From Orientallactaga sibirica (Eukaryota > Chordata > Mammalia > Rodentia > Dipodidae): a stretch of 64,000 bases of DNA. Where the stretch lies: contig JAEOAD010000029.1 in the NCBI GenBank assembly GCA_036365145.1, forward strand, positions 18,296,001 through 18,360,000, given 5' to 3'. Positions 46,413 to 57,643 of the stretch are shown one piece after another (within the stretch, counting starts at the first letter, position 1; each line of letters starts with the position of its first letter). The notes beneath the pieces are model-generated. The model ran no database searches and had not been told where the DNA came from. It saw only the letters and a program-made list of their open reading frames with translations. The translations under genes and the position numbers were made by a program.

Positions 46413-47046
46413 CAAAAATGTGGTCATTATCCAGTTCTTGTGTCATATAAATCAATGATAAATATCTAAAATAGTTTATGAATCCAAGGAGGGAATTGAA
46501 TTCTTTTGGAGTTGAGCAGTGGATATTCAGAGTGATGACTTCTAAAATATACTGAAAGGCCGTGAAAAGGCTTTTAACTCACAGAATGAGGCTTTTTTAA
46601 TTTTTTTTTTTATTTTTTGAGGGGTGGGATAGGGCAGGGATACAACCTGGTTCATAAATAGTCCTGGAAGTACATAGCTTTAAGGGAACTTGGTTGATAT
46701 ATACTGTGTGATGAGGCTGGAGTGAGGGTTCTGATGTTCAAGTAAGACTTTCAGGGTTTGGACTTGCCATGCACCAAGGGCTTTGATATTAAGATATGAA
46801 GTTTAAGGAAAAGAGAGAAATAAGGGGCTGAAAGTCTCATCCATCAAATGTCAGAGCACAGTCAGTCTTTGGGACAGATTACCAGAGCTGATCTAGTTAT
46901 TTTAGTCTCATTATACGAGCAACACAACAAATGCTGTTTTCCCACATGCTAACTGCATATGTTGTGATGGGTGGTTATTAGGAACACAAGAAATGGGGAA
47001 ATTTACTTTTCATGAACTTATGCACATAGATACTGAATTTTAAAAG
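46413..47046. other. unique sequence
   Basis: No gene or repeat recognised. Confidence 0.35.
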
Positions 47047-47278
47047 GTAAAATCTGGGCTTGTTGGTACAAGGTTGCTCCTAGACACCTAGCAGCCGGAG
47101 CCAGGAGAATCACAATTTCAAAGCCCACCTAGGATACAGACTGAGTTCAAAACTAGTCTAGGCAAATTAGCAAGACCTTGTCTCAAAAAAAAAAAAAAAA
47201 AAAAAAGAGTGCTGAAGATATATCTCAGTGGTATAGCACTTAATTAATATATGTGAGGCCTTAAATTCAGTCCCTAGT

Positions 47279-47281
<3 letters not shown>
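47047..47281 (+). repeat. B1-ID composite SINE
   Basis: B1-like body (GGCTTGTTGGTACAAGG, GGAGCCAGGAGAATCAC, CAAGACCTTGTCTC, poly(A)) followed by ID-like sequence ATATCTCAGTGGTATAGCAC and TTCAGTCCCTAGTA. Confidence 0.65.
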
Positions 47282-47325
<44 letters not shown>

Positions 47326-47349
47326 ATGCACATGCGTATGCACACACAC
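47282..47349. repeat. (CA)n microsatellite
   Basis: About 20 CA units from 47282, then ATGCACATGCGTATGCACACACACATG. It grows from the ID-like SINE tail. Confidence 0.9.
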
Positions 47350-47993
47350 ATGAAATAAAATTTAGGAACATATTTAAATAATTCTATTTCTACCTTTGAA
47401 TTTGATTTTCTTTAGGGTGAAAATAATACAAGAATAAAACTTGGAATGTATTTTGAATCTAGAAAATTAAAAAAAAAAAAAAAAAGCTTTATTGCAAATC
47501 AGTACCCAGATAGTAATTTCAAACAAGAAAATATAACATGGATTTGTTGCATTCATTCTTTTAAAAAACATATCTTGTGATAAGAATATGACATGAGGTT
47601 TTTAAATGTTAATCACAATTAGTTAATATAGACAATGATGTCCAGTAAACCTAGTGAGGTTATTTTTCATCTTGCACAATAAGGAAGTGGGAATTTCTTC
47701 ATCATTTTTCCCTGTAGCCTCTGATCTTGTCTTTCCCTACAGTCTATAACACCACAACTTGATTCTTTTTATTGAGCACTGACTGTATGGCATGGCAAGT
47801 CCCAGACCTTAGCAAAATTGGGGATCTCTGAAGAATTTAAAGGAACATGTAACAAATCTAGAAGGTTCCCAATCATTCAGTATTCAATTTACAGACTAGA
47901 AAGCTTAACAGATAATTTGTATTTCATCCTTAATATTATGCCTGTTTACCGTAATTGCATACCAAATTAAAATTTAGCTGAAATTGAGAATAA
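47350..47993. other. unique AT-rich sequence
   Basis: A poly(A) tract at about 47468-47485; otherwise nothing recognised. Confidence 0.35.
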
Positions 47994-48228
47994 GGGCAGA
48001 GAAATGGCTTAGTGGTTAAGGTACTTGCCTGTGAAGGCTGAGGACCCAGGTTCAATTCCCCATAACCCACATAAGCCAGATGCACCAGATGGTGCATAAG
48101 TCTGGAGTTTGTTTGCAGTGGCTAGAAGCCCTGGTGCATCCATTCTCTCCCCCTCCCTTCTCTCTCTCCTCTCTTTTCTCTCCTCTTTCTTTCTGTGTCT
48201 CTCAAATAAATAAGTAAATAAATTTTAA
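47994..48228 (+). repeat. B2-type SINE
   Basis: GGGCAGAGAAATGGCTTAGTGG head, CCAGGTTCAATTCCCCATAAC, TTTGCAGTGGCTAGAAGCC, long CT tract and AAATAAATAAGTAAATAAAT tail. Confidence 0.92.
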
Positions 48229-48354
48229 ACAATGAGAATGAAAAAAGTAAATTCCAGGATACATTTTTGTCTCAAATATTAAAAGTAATCACATAGTTTT
48301 GGACTATTTTCTGTTTCACATATAATATAAAAATGTTCAAAATAAAAGTATCTT

Positions 48355-48548
48355 GGGCTGGAGAGATGGCTTGGTGGTTAAGGCGCGTGCCTGCCAAGCC
48401 TAAGAACGCCATTTCCAATCTCCAGGTCCCACGTTTAGCCAGACACAAAAAGTGATGCAGGGGCACAACGAGAGTTTGTTCACAGTGGGTGAGAGGCTGC
48501 TGGTGTGCTCATTCTCTCTCTATTTATCTGTGTCTCTCTGTATCTTAT
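48355..48548 (+). repeat. B2-type SINE, long subfamily, truncated tail
   Basis: GGGCTGGAGAGATGGCTTGG, CCAATCTCCAGGTCCCACG (long-subfamily marker), then a shortened body, CTGCTGGTGTGCTCATTC and a CT tract without a clear poly(A). Confidence 0.88.
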
Positions 48549-48834
48549 TAGAAGGAAGCAAGTGAGGTCTCATGGAGTTCAAATTCCTAACTAATGTAAA
48601 CAATTTAAACTTTTTTAAAATGGTGATATGTACGTGTGTATGCATGCTTATATGTATATGGGAGTAGATACATGTATATTTCTGTATGTATGGCAGCCAG
48701 AAGTATGAACTGGATGCATTGTTCAGTCATTCTCCACCTTAGTTTTTGAAGGAGCATCTATTGATGAACCTAGAGCTCACCTATTTGGCGCAACTAGCGA
48801 GGTTTCTTTCTTTCTTTTTTTTTTTTTTAACTTA

Positions 48835-49900
48835 TTTATTGACAATTTTCTTTTTCCTTTATATTTATTTTCTTTTTTTATTAGTTATATATATATATAG
48901 TGTATGTACAGCCATGATGGTGCCATCATTAGCCTTCTTCTTGTCCTTACGCCATGGGTAATGTGGGTCTTGTCTTATGGGGGTAGCCATCAGTTATGGG
49001 GAAGAGGCAATGTCTCTGCTCATAATGTCATGGCCCTAACAATTTTTCCACCCCCCTTTTTCACCAGTTTCCCTCAGCAATGTTGGGTTCATTTTAGGTT
49101 TATTTCAGTGACAACATCTTAGGGGGGGGGTCTCTGTGTCTCTGGATAACTGATTTGGTAGGAGATGAGTGTTCTTTGTGTCTATCTCCTTCACCCTTTT
49201 GCTGGTACCAGGTCCATCAAGAAAGCAGCACTCTTGCTCATTCCCCCAACTATTTTTTTTTCATTTTTTATTGACAACTTCATTAATTGTAGACAATATC
49301 CCATGGTACGGTCCTCCTTCCCCTAATGTTCCCCTTTGAATCTCTACTCTCCATCATATCCCCTCCTCCTCTCAATCAGTCTGTCTTTTAATTGTCTCCC
49401 ATCTCCTGTGCCTTGAGATTACAAATATATTCCACCATGCTCAACTTTTGCAGGTGTACTGGGCAACCACTTTTTCAATTGAACCATGTTCCTATCCCTG
49501 CAAACCATTGTGTGCTAGTCCTGAAATTGATCATTGCATACCCATCTTAACACTTCCAACAACATATCTTCACTGCTTGCAAAGAAAGACTCTCCTGTTT
49601 TTTGGTCTGTGTGAAAATCATCTTCCTCAATGAAATCTATCACTCTTATGTTTCTGGGTAATTTTCTTTTTCCTTGATGGCACTATTCTTTTAGGTAAAT
49701 TCATGATGTGGTTCTTCCTTTCTCAATCTGCCCCTATGGATTTGAGTTCCTCCCCTCTCTGAAGGGACCCTCCTCACTGGGGATACCAGTTATCCCCATA
49801 GGGACTGTGGGTTGTGTATTGTGGTGGTAGCAATCAGTTATGGGGAAGAGGCAATGTCTCTGTGCATCTCAACTTTTTTGACAATAAAGTTTTCAACCTG
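48835..49900 (-). mobile_element. LINE-1 3'UTRs, minus strand, two ends
   Basis: The first reversed 3' end is at about 48850 (TTTTTATTAGTTATATATA, ACAGCCATGATGGTGCC, TGGGGGTAGCCATCAGTTATG), homologous to 11885-12260. A second reversed end begins at 49251 (TTTTTTATTGACAACTTC), the complement of the terminus at 18800-18825. Near 49825-49870 the block CAATCAGTTATGGGGAAGAGG recurs, so one copy may be inserted in or beside the other. Confidence 0.75.
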
Positions 49901-50814
49901 AATCTCTATTTCATATAAAATTCTCCAATTCACTCAAAATTTCTGCCTTGATTTCCAATAGCAATATTGTACTAACCATACTCTGATTTCAAAATGCAAA
50001 TCAACATAGACTCTTGGTTAAGTCCTAATAGACTACTGAGAATTTAGTTCTGATAATATAGTTAGTGTTTCTTCACTCTTTATGCAGCATACTCTGACCA
50101 AGAGCTTTGAAAAGTTAGTTTGGATAAAATGAAATACTTCTTTTAGACTGGAATGTCATCCATGACCAGCTACATTGGTTTAGAATCTACACCCATTCTT
50201 GGTGTTCCTATTTTTCCTATGAGAGACTATTAACAGACATAAAATGTGTTACTAAGTGTATCCTGTGGATCACTAACTCTAAAGATTCTGAATAGCTTTT
50301 ATTTTAGTGAACATTCCAAACCTAATAAGATGTGAAAAGCTGAGTTAAACTGACTCTTTTCTATATGCATTCTGTAAGCTTTTAATATATTAATGTGCAT
50401 TGGGAATATCTGAATTGGTGGATAAGTGTGAAGGATTTCCTTAGGGATTCTTGACTTTGGATCCCTTATTGTACAGAATACATCATGAGAATATTACCAG
50501 GTCAGTTTGTGAAATGATTTTCTTTGTTCTAAGCAAAAGATTTCTTTAAAAACTAAGATACTCAATAGAACTTAATTAACTAACTTTCTGAAAGAACTTA
50601 TTAAGAAATACTTTAATACTCATGTGACTAAAATAGAAAGTAAATCACATTATTTCACCTTACAAATACAGTCCAGACCCACTCAGAATTGCAACTGATC
50701 TTTCCTTCAGACTTTCTTCTCTTAAATACAATTGATATTATTACTGTTATTATTAATCCTTCTGAAATCAACTGAATCACTTAATGGGTATTGCAAATGT
50801 TCTCATGTTGTTTG
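49901..50814. other. unique AT-rich sequence
   Basis: No gene or repeat recognised. Confidence 0.35.
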
Positions 50815-51165
50815 TTTTGGGTTTCTAGTGTCCTGTGTGGCAGAATGGTGCCTTCCTAAAATCCATATTTTGAAATCCTCAACTTTGATGTAGTTGTAGC
50901 TGCACTTGGAGATATGATCTCTGGGGAGGCAATTAAGGCTAACGGAGGTATGAAAGATAGAGATATGATTCAACAGATAAGTTGGAGGAGACATGAGGGA
51001 GCTCACTTCAGCTGCCAAGTAAGGACTCAAAGAGAAGGCAGTTGTTGGTAAACTAGGAAGAGAGCCACATCAGAAAGCAAAATTCTGGAACCTTCTTCAC
51101 CTTAGACTGCCAGGATCCAGATATGACAAAATAATTATGTGCTGTTTTGGTCATTTCTTAGAGCA
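50815..51165 (+). mobile_element. MLT1-like MaLR LTR, plus strand, decayed
   Basis: GTGGCAGAATGGTGCC, ATCCATATTTTGAAATCCTC, GCACTTGGAGATATGATCTC, GAGGCAATTAAGGCTAACGG, then ATGACAAAATAATTATGTGCTG follow the order of ancient MLT1/MaLR LTRs. Confidence 0.55.
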
Positions 51166-52578
51166 GTTAGAGTTGAATCATACCCTTACCTGATTAATCC
51201 TTTCTCAGGATTAACTGAACAAGGTTCTCTTCATAATCTACAATCAATGTAGAATCCCCCAGTAAGGATACAGGAATCTCAAGAATTATGATCATATGCT
51301 TGTATTGATCTCAGGGAATAGTCCTTATATAACTCTTACATTATTTCTAGTAGCATAGCCTTGTTCACCAATACATAATTGTATGTATATTCATTTCACT
51401 TTTATCATTTATGCCATTTTGTAAACCGAACAACATTTAATAAAGGTGTTTGAAATCCATTATCATGCCCTAGTCCACCCCTGGATCAAGAAAGGAACTG
51501 CCTTTGACAGGTGGATCCCAGGAACTGTTTCTTCTTTCTTAGTTCCCTTCCCACCATCATTCCCATTCCCAGAAATGCTGGCATGGAGAACAGGAGAATG
51601 AATGACATTGAAAAGCCCAGTGCATTGTCACAAATTTGTCCACTCTGTTGACAAAGGCTCTACTTGTTTCCATGTGTTCTTAGATGATGTATGATGATTC
51701 TGAACTACTTACATAGTGGAAACCATGAAAAGAAGAATTCCTATATGAGGAGATTTACTTCTTATTCTTCACAGCAGGTTCTTATAATTTTAATTATTCA
51801 TTCTCATTTAATCCAGATGGATTTGACATTTACTTTATTATTAGAAGAATTAAAATATATTGAGTTTATAGTTAAAAAAAAAACTCCACACATCTCAGAA
51901 ATAGGAGCATATTGTGTCTATTATAAATGGGCACTTGTTATCTTCAAAAGTACATGCTATTCTTTATGGCCAAAGCAAAAAGCATTCCTAGTTCAACCTT
52001 TCCTAAATGAGTTTTACAGGAAATTAGTTCTGAAGGACTTTTGTTAAATATTAAATTAAAGAAGGATATTAGACTACATTTAGGAAAGTCAAAGTTGAAT
52101 AAAGCTAAATGCACTTTTAGTGTAGTATTTCTGATGTTCAATTTGCTAATGCTTATATTTTGCTTTTCTGTTTTCATAAAAATCACCACCTGTTACTATT
52201 GAATACCATATTTTAGAAGTGCTCTTTATAGAAAAGTGTGAGCTATTCATATTTCATGATTATACGTGATTATTATTTGTTTAAAATAATTTTATTTTAA
52301 ATTTATTTAATGTTACATAATAAGCAAAACAAATACAAACTTTGAGTTCCCACACAGTTATCAAACTGAGGGGATGTAAGAATCCATATAATAGAAAGTG
52401 TTTTTCAAATGCAGTCTGCATACCAGCAGTATGTGCATCACTTGGGACTTCTTAGAAAAAGACAGCCCCAAACCTCCTTGTAGACTTGATGATTCAGACA
52501 CATTGATGTAGGCACAACAATCTGTCTAGAAAAGACTTCCATGTAACTGTAATGCTGGTTCAAATTTGGTACTCACTG
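51166..52578. other. unique AT-rich sequence with a 118-codon open frame
   Basis: The frame 51691-52047 (plus) is the longest non-repeat frame here, but it has AT-driven composition, no flanking splice signals I would trust, and no recognisable family. Treated as noncoding. Confidence 0.3.
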
Positions 52579-52601
52579 ATTTTTGTTTTATTTATTTATT
52601 T

Positions 52602-52658
<57 letters not shown>

Positions 52659-52814
52659 GCTGTGCTAGGGCCTCCAGCTACTGCAAACAAATTCTGGACT
52701 CATGTGCCACCTTCACCTAGTACATCTGGTATTATGTGGGTACTGGGTAATTGAACCCAGGTCCTTAGGCTTTGCAGGCTAGTGCTTTAACCACTGAGCA
52801 TTCTATCCATCCCC
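52579..52814 (-). repeat. B2-type SINE with expanded (GA)n
   Basis: (TTTA)n tail, about 26 GA units at 52605-52654, CAGCTACTGCAAACAAATTC and degraded head CACTGAGCATTCTATCCATCC. Confidence 0.9.
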
Positions 52815-53942
52815 TGCCAGGACTGATTTTTCATATTAGGATAGGAATGGAAACTCAAATGTCACTGCCATGGGATGGGCCTTTTTGTAAAACTACATTT
52901 TCCCTGTGAAGTAGTCAAGTTTAACTAGAATGGCTAGGTAACAGGGCAACATCCCAACAGAACAGAAAATCTACTCAAGAGCAGGGAAATGCTTATGTGA
53001 AGAATAGAGAACATTGAGGGCTGTACACAGTGGAATTGGTAAAAAAAAAAAAAAAAAAACAAACAAGGAAGGAAGAAAATGCTTGTTAATATGATCAAGA
53101 ACAGACTATTCAGCTTTATATGAATTCAAATCCTATGGTCATATGCAGGCAGAAAGAACTCAGAATTCCGGAGAACATGGCAGGCAGAAACAGTGTTACA
53201 GTAAACTCCTGAGATAAAATCACTGTACACAGATGCTTCATAAAAGTAGCTTCAATAATAAATGATGCCGGTTTCTGAGCACTTTTCATGAGCTTCTGAA
53301 TTAAAGGTTACATAACATGGATAAGGCAAACATGCCTTCTTCAGTGATTACCTGACTTTAGAAATTAGGCAGCTGCAGAAGAGAGATATTGAAAGGACCT
53401 AGAGAAGTGTGTGGCATAAGAACACTGGATTCATCAGTTAGACACTATACCATCAGCCCTGCTTTGGTGTCATGGTCTCTGAAGCAGAGGGAATGTCAGA
53501 GGTGACTTTCCCTACTCTCATCTGTGTGTATTTTATGGTATCCATTGCTTTCATAGTGTCCCAAGATGCAGTTTTCATTTATGCAGGGCCAAACTTAATT
53601 GATTTCCATACCCTCTATACTCAAGTGATTATGCTTATACCTATCTCCTTGGAAGTGTGATACCAACAATATATTCCAAATATGGCTAATATATTTACAG
53701 TTTGCAAAGAACAGTTCATAGCACCATTTCTTACTTGGCATATTTCCATGGTGTGCTTTACGTAGATGGTCTCATTACACTATTGAATGAAAGTTATTAA
53801 GTTAAGTTGCCAAGGAAAACCAAACCTTCAGATTTATTTGAAATGTATTGACTGCTCACAAATGAAAAGATTTAAGATAAGGCTATTATATTTTCTCCCT
53901 TTTACCAGTCTCATGACTTGAAAAGCCACTTTGTAATAGGTT
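52815..53942. other. unique sequence
   Basis: Contains a poly(A) tract at 53041-53059. The 62-codon frame at 53472-53660 is hydrophobic but unsupported. Confidence 0.35.
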
Positions 53943-53945
53943 AAG

Positions 53946-54184
53946 TTTATTTTTTTTTTTTTTTTTTTTTGAGAGAGAGAGTCAGAGAATGACAGAAAAT
54001 GGGCCCTTCAGCAGCCTCTCAGCTGCTATGAATGAACTTCAGATGCTTGCGCCCCACTGTGTGCAGGTGTGGCATTGCGCCCTTGCATCACTGCATCTGG
54101 CTAAACTTGGGACTCAGAGAATTGAACAGGCGTTCTTAAACTTGACAGGCAGGTGCCTTAACCACTAAGCAATCTCTCTAGCCC
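53946..54184 (-). repeat. B2-type SINE, long subfamily
   Basis: Long poly(T), (GA)n, GCCCCACTGTGTGCAGGTG...TTGCGCCCTTGCATCACTGC, ends CTAAGCAATCTCTCTAGCCC. Flanks AAGTTTATT and AAGTTTGTT look like a mutated TSD. Confidence 0.9.
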
Positions 54185-54189
54185 AAGTT

Positions 54190-55864
54190 TGTTATTTCTG
54201 CACTCATATGAAAGTGATAAAAGTATGGTCTGTAGCCAGCGAGAGATGGTGGGGCTTTCTTCTGAGCACTCTCCTTTCACCCACACTGTTTCATTGTTGA
54301 GTAAAACTTGGTAAAATGTTCTAACTTTACTTTTTTTAAAATAAAGTAATGGTTTTTTATGGCATGCGTCAAGTGAAGGTTCTTATTTATATCGTCAGTC
54401 TCAGACGATCATGTGTGAAATATTGTGAGTCGAACTTCAACAGGGAGAAATTTTAAACTACAGTTGTTCCTCTGCAACTATCAATCAAGCTTCCAACCTA
54501 AGATGTCTACTTATTGCTTATTGCAATAAGCAGAAGCAAACTCGTCATTGCTAAGAATATTTATGGAAAGAGTGTTTGGAATATTGACTACTCCAAGCTG
54601 GATTGTGTGACTTTCATAACTGCCCATATGCTTGACTGTAATATCCTTGCTTAATGAATGTGCCATAAGATGCCTCAACTTTCAATGAAAACCTGAAGAA
54701 ACATCAGTGATTCAGTAAACATAGAATGTCATCAAAGTTCTCATTCAGTTCTAATTTGGAGAGTCTTGAAATAGAGGATAACTTCCTTAGAGAGTGCTCT
54801 TTAACATTACGATGTGAACAATAACTAGAATAAGCATAATTTCTGATCTCTGAAAGACAGTGGAAAAAATCATTCTTCCATACAGTGAGTGAGAAAAGGC
54901 TTTCTGGAGCAATCCACTTGCACTGCTAAGCACATGAGAGGAACAGAAAAGGGGGAGGGGTGCTGGATGGTCAGGCTTGGTCCCTGTTATAACATACAGG
55001 CAATTATATAGTCTTAGTGGTGTATAACAGGTTTCTCTCCCCTTTGGTTATAACAGGCGTTCAATATAAAAGTGATTGACACTGAGTTTAAGGCTCAAAA
55101 ATCAAATGTGGGATTTTCAAGTACTGTGTTAATATATCATTATTTATTTTAAAGAAATATGTTTTTTTCCCACTGAAAATTTACATGGCCCCTTATATAA
55201 TATCAGGACTGACTTTTCAAACTAAGAACTTCTCCAAACCTACTCAGATAAAATTGTTCTTTGATTGTTTTTCTTGTTTTTTTTTTTTTCCTAAGCCTCA
55301 AGAGGTTTGCAAAATCAATATAAACAAGCTCTGATGATTTTGAAAAATGTTTTTGAGTTTTCATGTACTGATAATTCACTATTATCTCAATGTTGTTTTG
55401 ATCACATTTTCCTTCACACGTGTGTTTTGGACTTTAGGCAACTGTTGGCCAGTTTGGGCAATTTTTAATACCATTGGCAATCATGTTTATTGGGATGTTT
55501 TAGGCTGTAAGAATCATGGTAATCTTTGATTGAGATTATGTTTTAACTATAAATCATATCTGGCAGGCAAGGGACACCTACTAGTGTGAGACAGATGAAG
55601 AAGATATCAATGATTAAGAAAATCCTCATACATTGTCAAAACACCTCCTGGGAAAAAAGTCCTTGTAATTTGTGAAGTTATGGTTTAAATCCATTGAAAA
55701 AATTGTAAAACCAAAATTGCAGTGCTAAATATTGATTTTACATTTTAAACTCATGGTCACTCCTTTCCATGTGTGTGGTTTAAGAAACATAGCCATCTAG
55801 ATTATAAATGTTAACAGAAAAGTTAACAGAATTTTAAAATAATGACCTTTTCCAATGTATAAAT
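54190..55864. other. unique sequence with a CpG-retaining block and a palindrome
   Basis: 54350-54760 matches no repeat and keeps several CpGs in AT-rich surroundings. It includes the 18-bp palindrome listed separately. The rest is AT-rich, with three TATAACA motifs near 54985-55060. Confidence 0.4.
54515..54532. other. 18-bp perfect palindrome
   Basis: TGCTTATTGCAATAAGCA reads identically on both strands. Its centre ATTGCAAT resembles a C/EBP-type dimer site. No protein binding can be shown from sequence. Confidence 0.6.
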
Positions 55865-55874
55865 AAAAGCTTCT

Positions 55875-56107
55875 GGGCTGGAGAGATGACTTAGTGGTTA
55901 AAGTACTTGTCTGCAAAGCCACAGAACCCAGACTCGATTCCCCAGGACCTACAAAGCCAATTGCATAAGGTGGTGCATGCACCTGGAGTTTGTTTGCAGT
56001 GGCTGGAGGTCCTGGTACACCCATTCTCTATCTCTCTCTCTTTCTCTCTCTTTCTACCTTTCCCTTTCTCAAATAAATAAATAAAAATAAAATATTTTTT
56101 TTAAAAA
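55875..56107 (+). repeat. B2-type SINE, exact TSD
   Basis: GGGCTGGAGAGATGACTTAG head to (AAAT)n tail, flanked by AAAAGCTTCT at 55865-55874 and 56108-56117. Confidence 0.95.
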
Positions 56108-56342
56108 AAAAGCTTCTCTGATAGTATTTTCCTTTAATGTGATATGTGTTTTTCTCAGTTAAGATAGAATATAATTTCAAGAGTAATTTAATGGTAGTAA
56201 CATATAACAGAATTGGGGAAAATGCATGTTCAGTGTCCTATAAGAGTGTTTGATAATTCTGCTATGAAGTTAGTTATAACTATTTTGCTATTAATTTCAT
56301 ATAATCTCTAATTAAATAAATGAATGTTGGTTATAAACTGAG

Positions 56343-56628
56343 GTTTTTTAAAATTTTTTTATTATTTTTTATTTATTTTTGGAGAGAGAGACAGAGAGAG
56401 ATAGAGAGGGAGAGAGAGACAGAAATGGGCACGCCAGCAGTCTCTCAGCTGCTGTGAACAAAATCCAGATGCGTGTGCCCCCTTGTGGGCAAGTGTGGCA
56501 TTGCACCCTTGCCTCACTTTGCATCTGGCTAAACGTGGGACCTGGAGATTGGAACCGCTGGACATTGGAACCAGCATTCTTAGGCTTAGCAGGCAGGCGC
56601 CTTAGCTGCTAAGCCATCTCTCCAGCCC
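56343..56628 (-). repeat. B2-type SINE, long subfamily with internal duplication, exact TSD
   Basis: Long-subfamily body with the doubled unit (GGAGATTGGAACC then GGACATTGGAACC at about 56546-56572). TSD ATAAACTGAG at 56333-56342 and 56629-56638. Confidence 0.95.
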
Positions 56629-56757
56629 ATAAACTGAGTTTTTAAGAACATCTAGTAGAACCACTGTTGGTTAGCACTTCTTAGAATATAAAACTGCCTT
56701 CAATAAATAACAGAATTTTTATAACTTACTTATGATTTAAAAAAAAAAAAAAAAAAA

Positions 56758-56915
56758 CTAGTGGTGTCGCATGCCTTTAATCCCAGCCCTTGGGAGGCAG
56801 AGGTAGGACGATTGCTTTGAGTTCAAGGCCATCCTGAGACTACATAGTTAATTCCAGGTCAGCCTGGGCCGGAGTGAGACCCTACGTCAAAAAACCAAAA
56901 AAAAAAAAAAAAAAT
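56758..56915 (+). repeat. B1 SINE
   Basis: ATGCCTTTAATCCCAGC, GGGAGGCAGAGGTAGGA, GAGTTCAAGGCCATCC, TTCCAGGTCAGCCTGGGC and GAGTGAGACCCTAC with poly(A); relatively intact. A second poly(A) tract lies immediately upstream (56739-56757). Confidence 0.93.
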
Positions 56916-57192
56916 AGTAAGCACTACATCAGGAGCAGGCTCACAATACTGTGGAAAATGGCTGAGATGCAATGGCAAAGTACTGAGGGAGGCACAGGAA
57001 GATGGCTCCCTGACCTGACTTACACATTATTTTTTGTCTCTTTTATCTAAAAATATGATTGCTGTGCAGCTCTAGAATGAAGTAAAGTCCCACATGTTTC
57101 TTTCTCTCGTGTGACATCATAAAATCTATATTCTTCCGCTGATATTTTATTATGCATGATCTTATTAAAAATGTATATAAAAATAACTTTTG

Positions 57193-57410
57193 TGGTGTGG
57201 GTCTGGGGAGGTGGCTCAGTTGGTCAGTTGTCTAGCGCACACAAAGCCCTGGGTTTCATTCCCAGCATCACATAAACCAAGCATGGTGGCTCACGTCTAT
57301 AATTCAGACTCCAGATGTAGAGTCAGAAAACCAGAAGTTAGAGGTCATCCTCAGCTACATAGTAAATCCAGGGCCAGCTTGACATACACAAGACTCTGTC
57401 TCAAAATAAT
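57193..57410 (+). repeat. B4 (ID+B1) SINE
   Basis: ID head TGGGGAGGTGGCTCAGTTGG and CCCTGGGTTTCATTCCCAGC joined to B1 body AAGCATGGTGGCTCACGTC, GCTACATAGTAAATCCAGGG, ACTCTGTCTCAAAA. Confidence 0.8.
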
Positions 57411-57643
57411 TTAATATTAGTTGTACTTGTAGTAAAATTTTGAACTATGTTACAACACATAGCATATTTCATATTTTTATTTTTCTCATTTCTTAAGTCC
57501 TCTCTACTAACTGTAAAGCAAGAAGAAGCCACATGACAGAAAATGAGTCTTACTGCAATGCTCTGATAAGAGCCAGAACCATTCCACAAATACAAATAAT
57601 TCAACATTAGTGGACTGTAGTATACCAACTGCAAAATAATATA

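Noticed and set aside
51691..52047. 118-codon plus-strand frame as a gene
   Set aside because: AT-driven composition, no splice borders, no similarity I recognise and no CpG or GC signal, unlike the exon at 58554.
53472..53660. 62-codon hydrophobic frame as a small membrane protein
   Set aside because: Hydrophobicity follows from T-rich DNA; no conserved motif, no Kozak or splice support.
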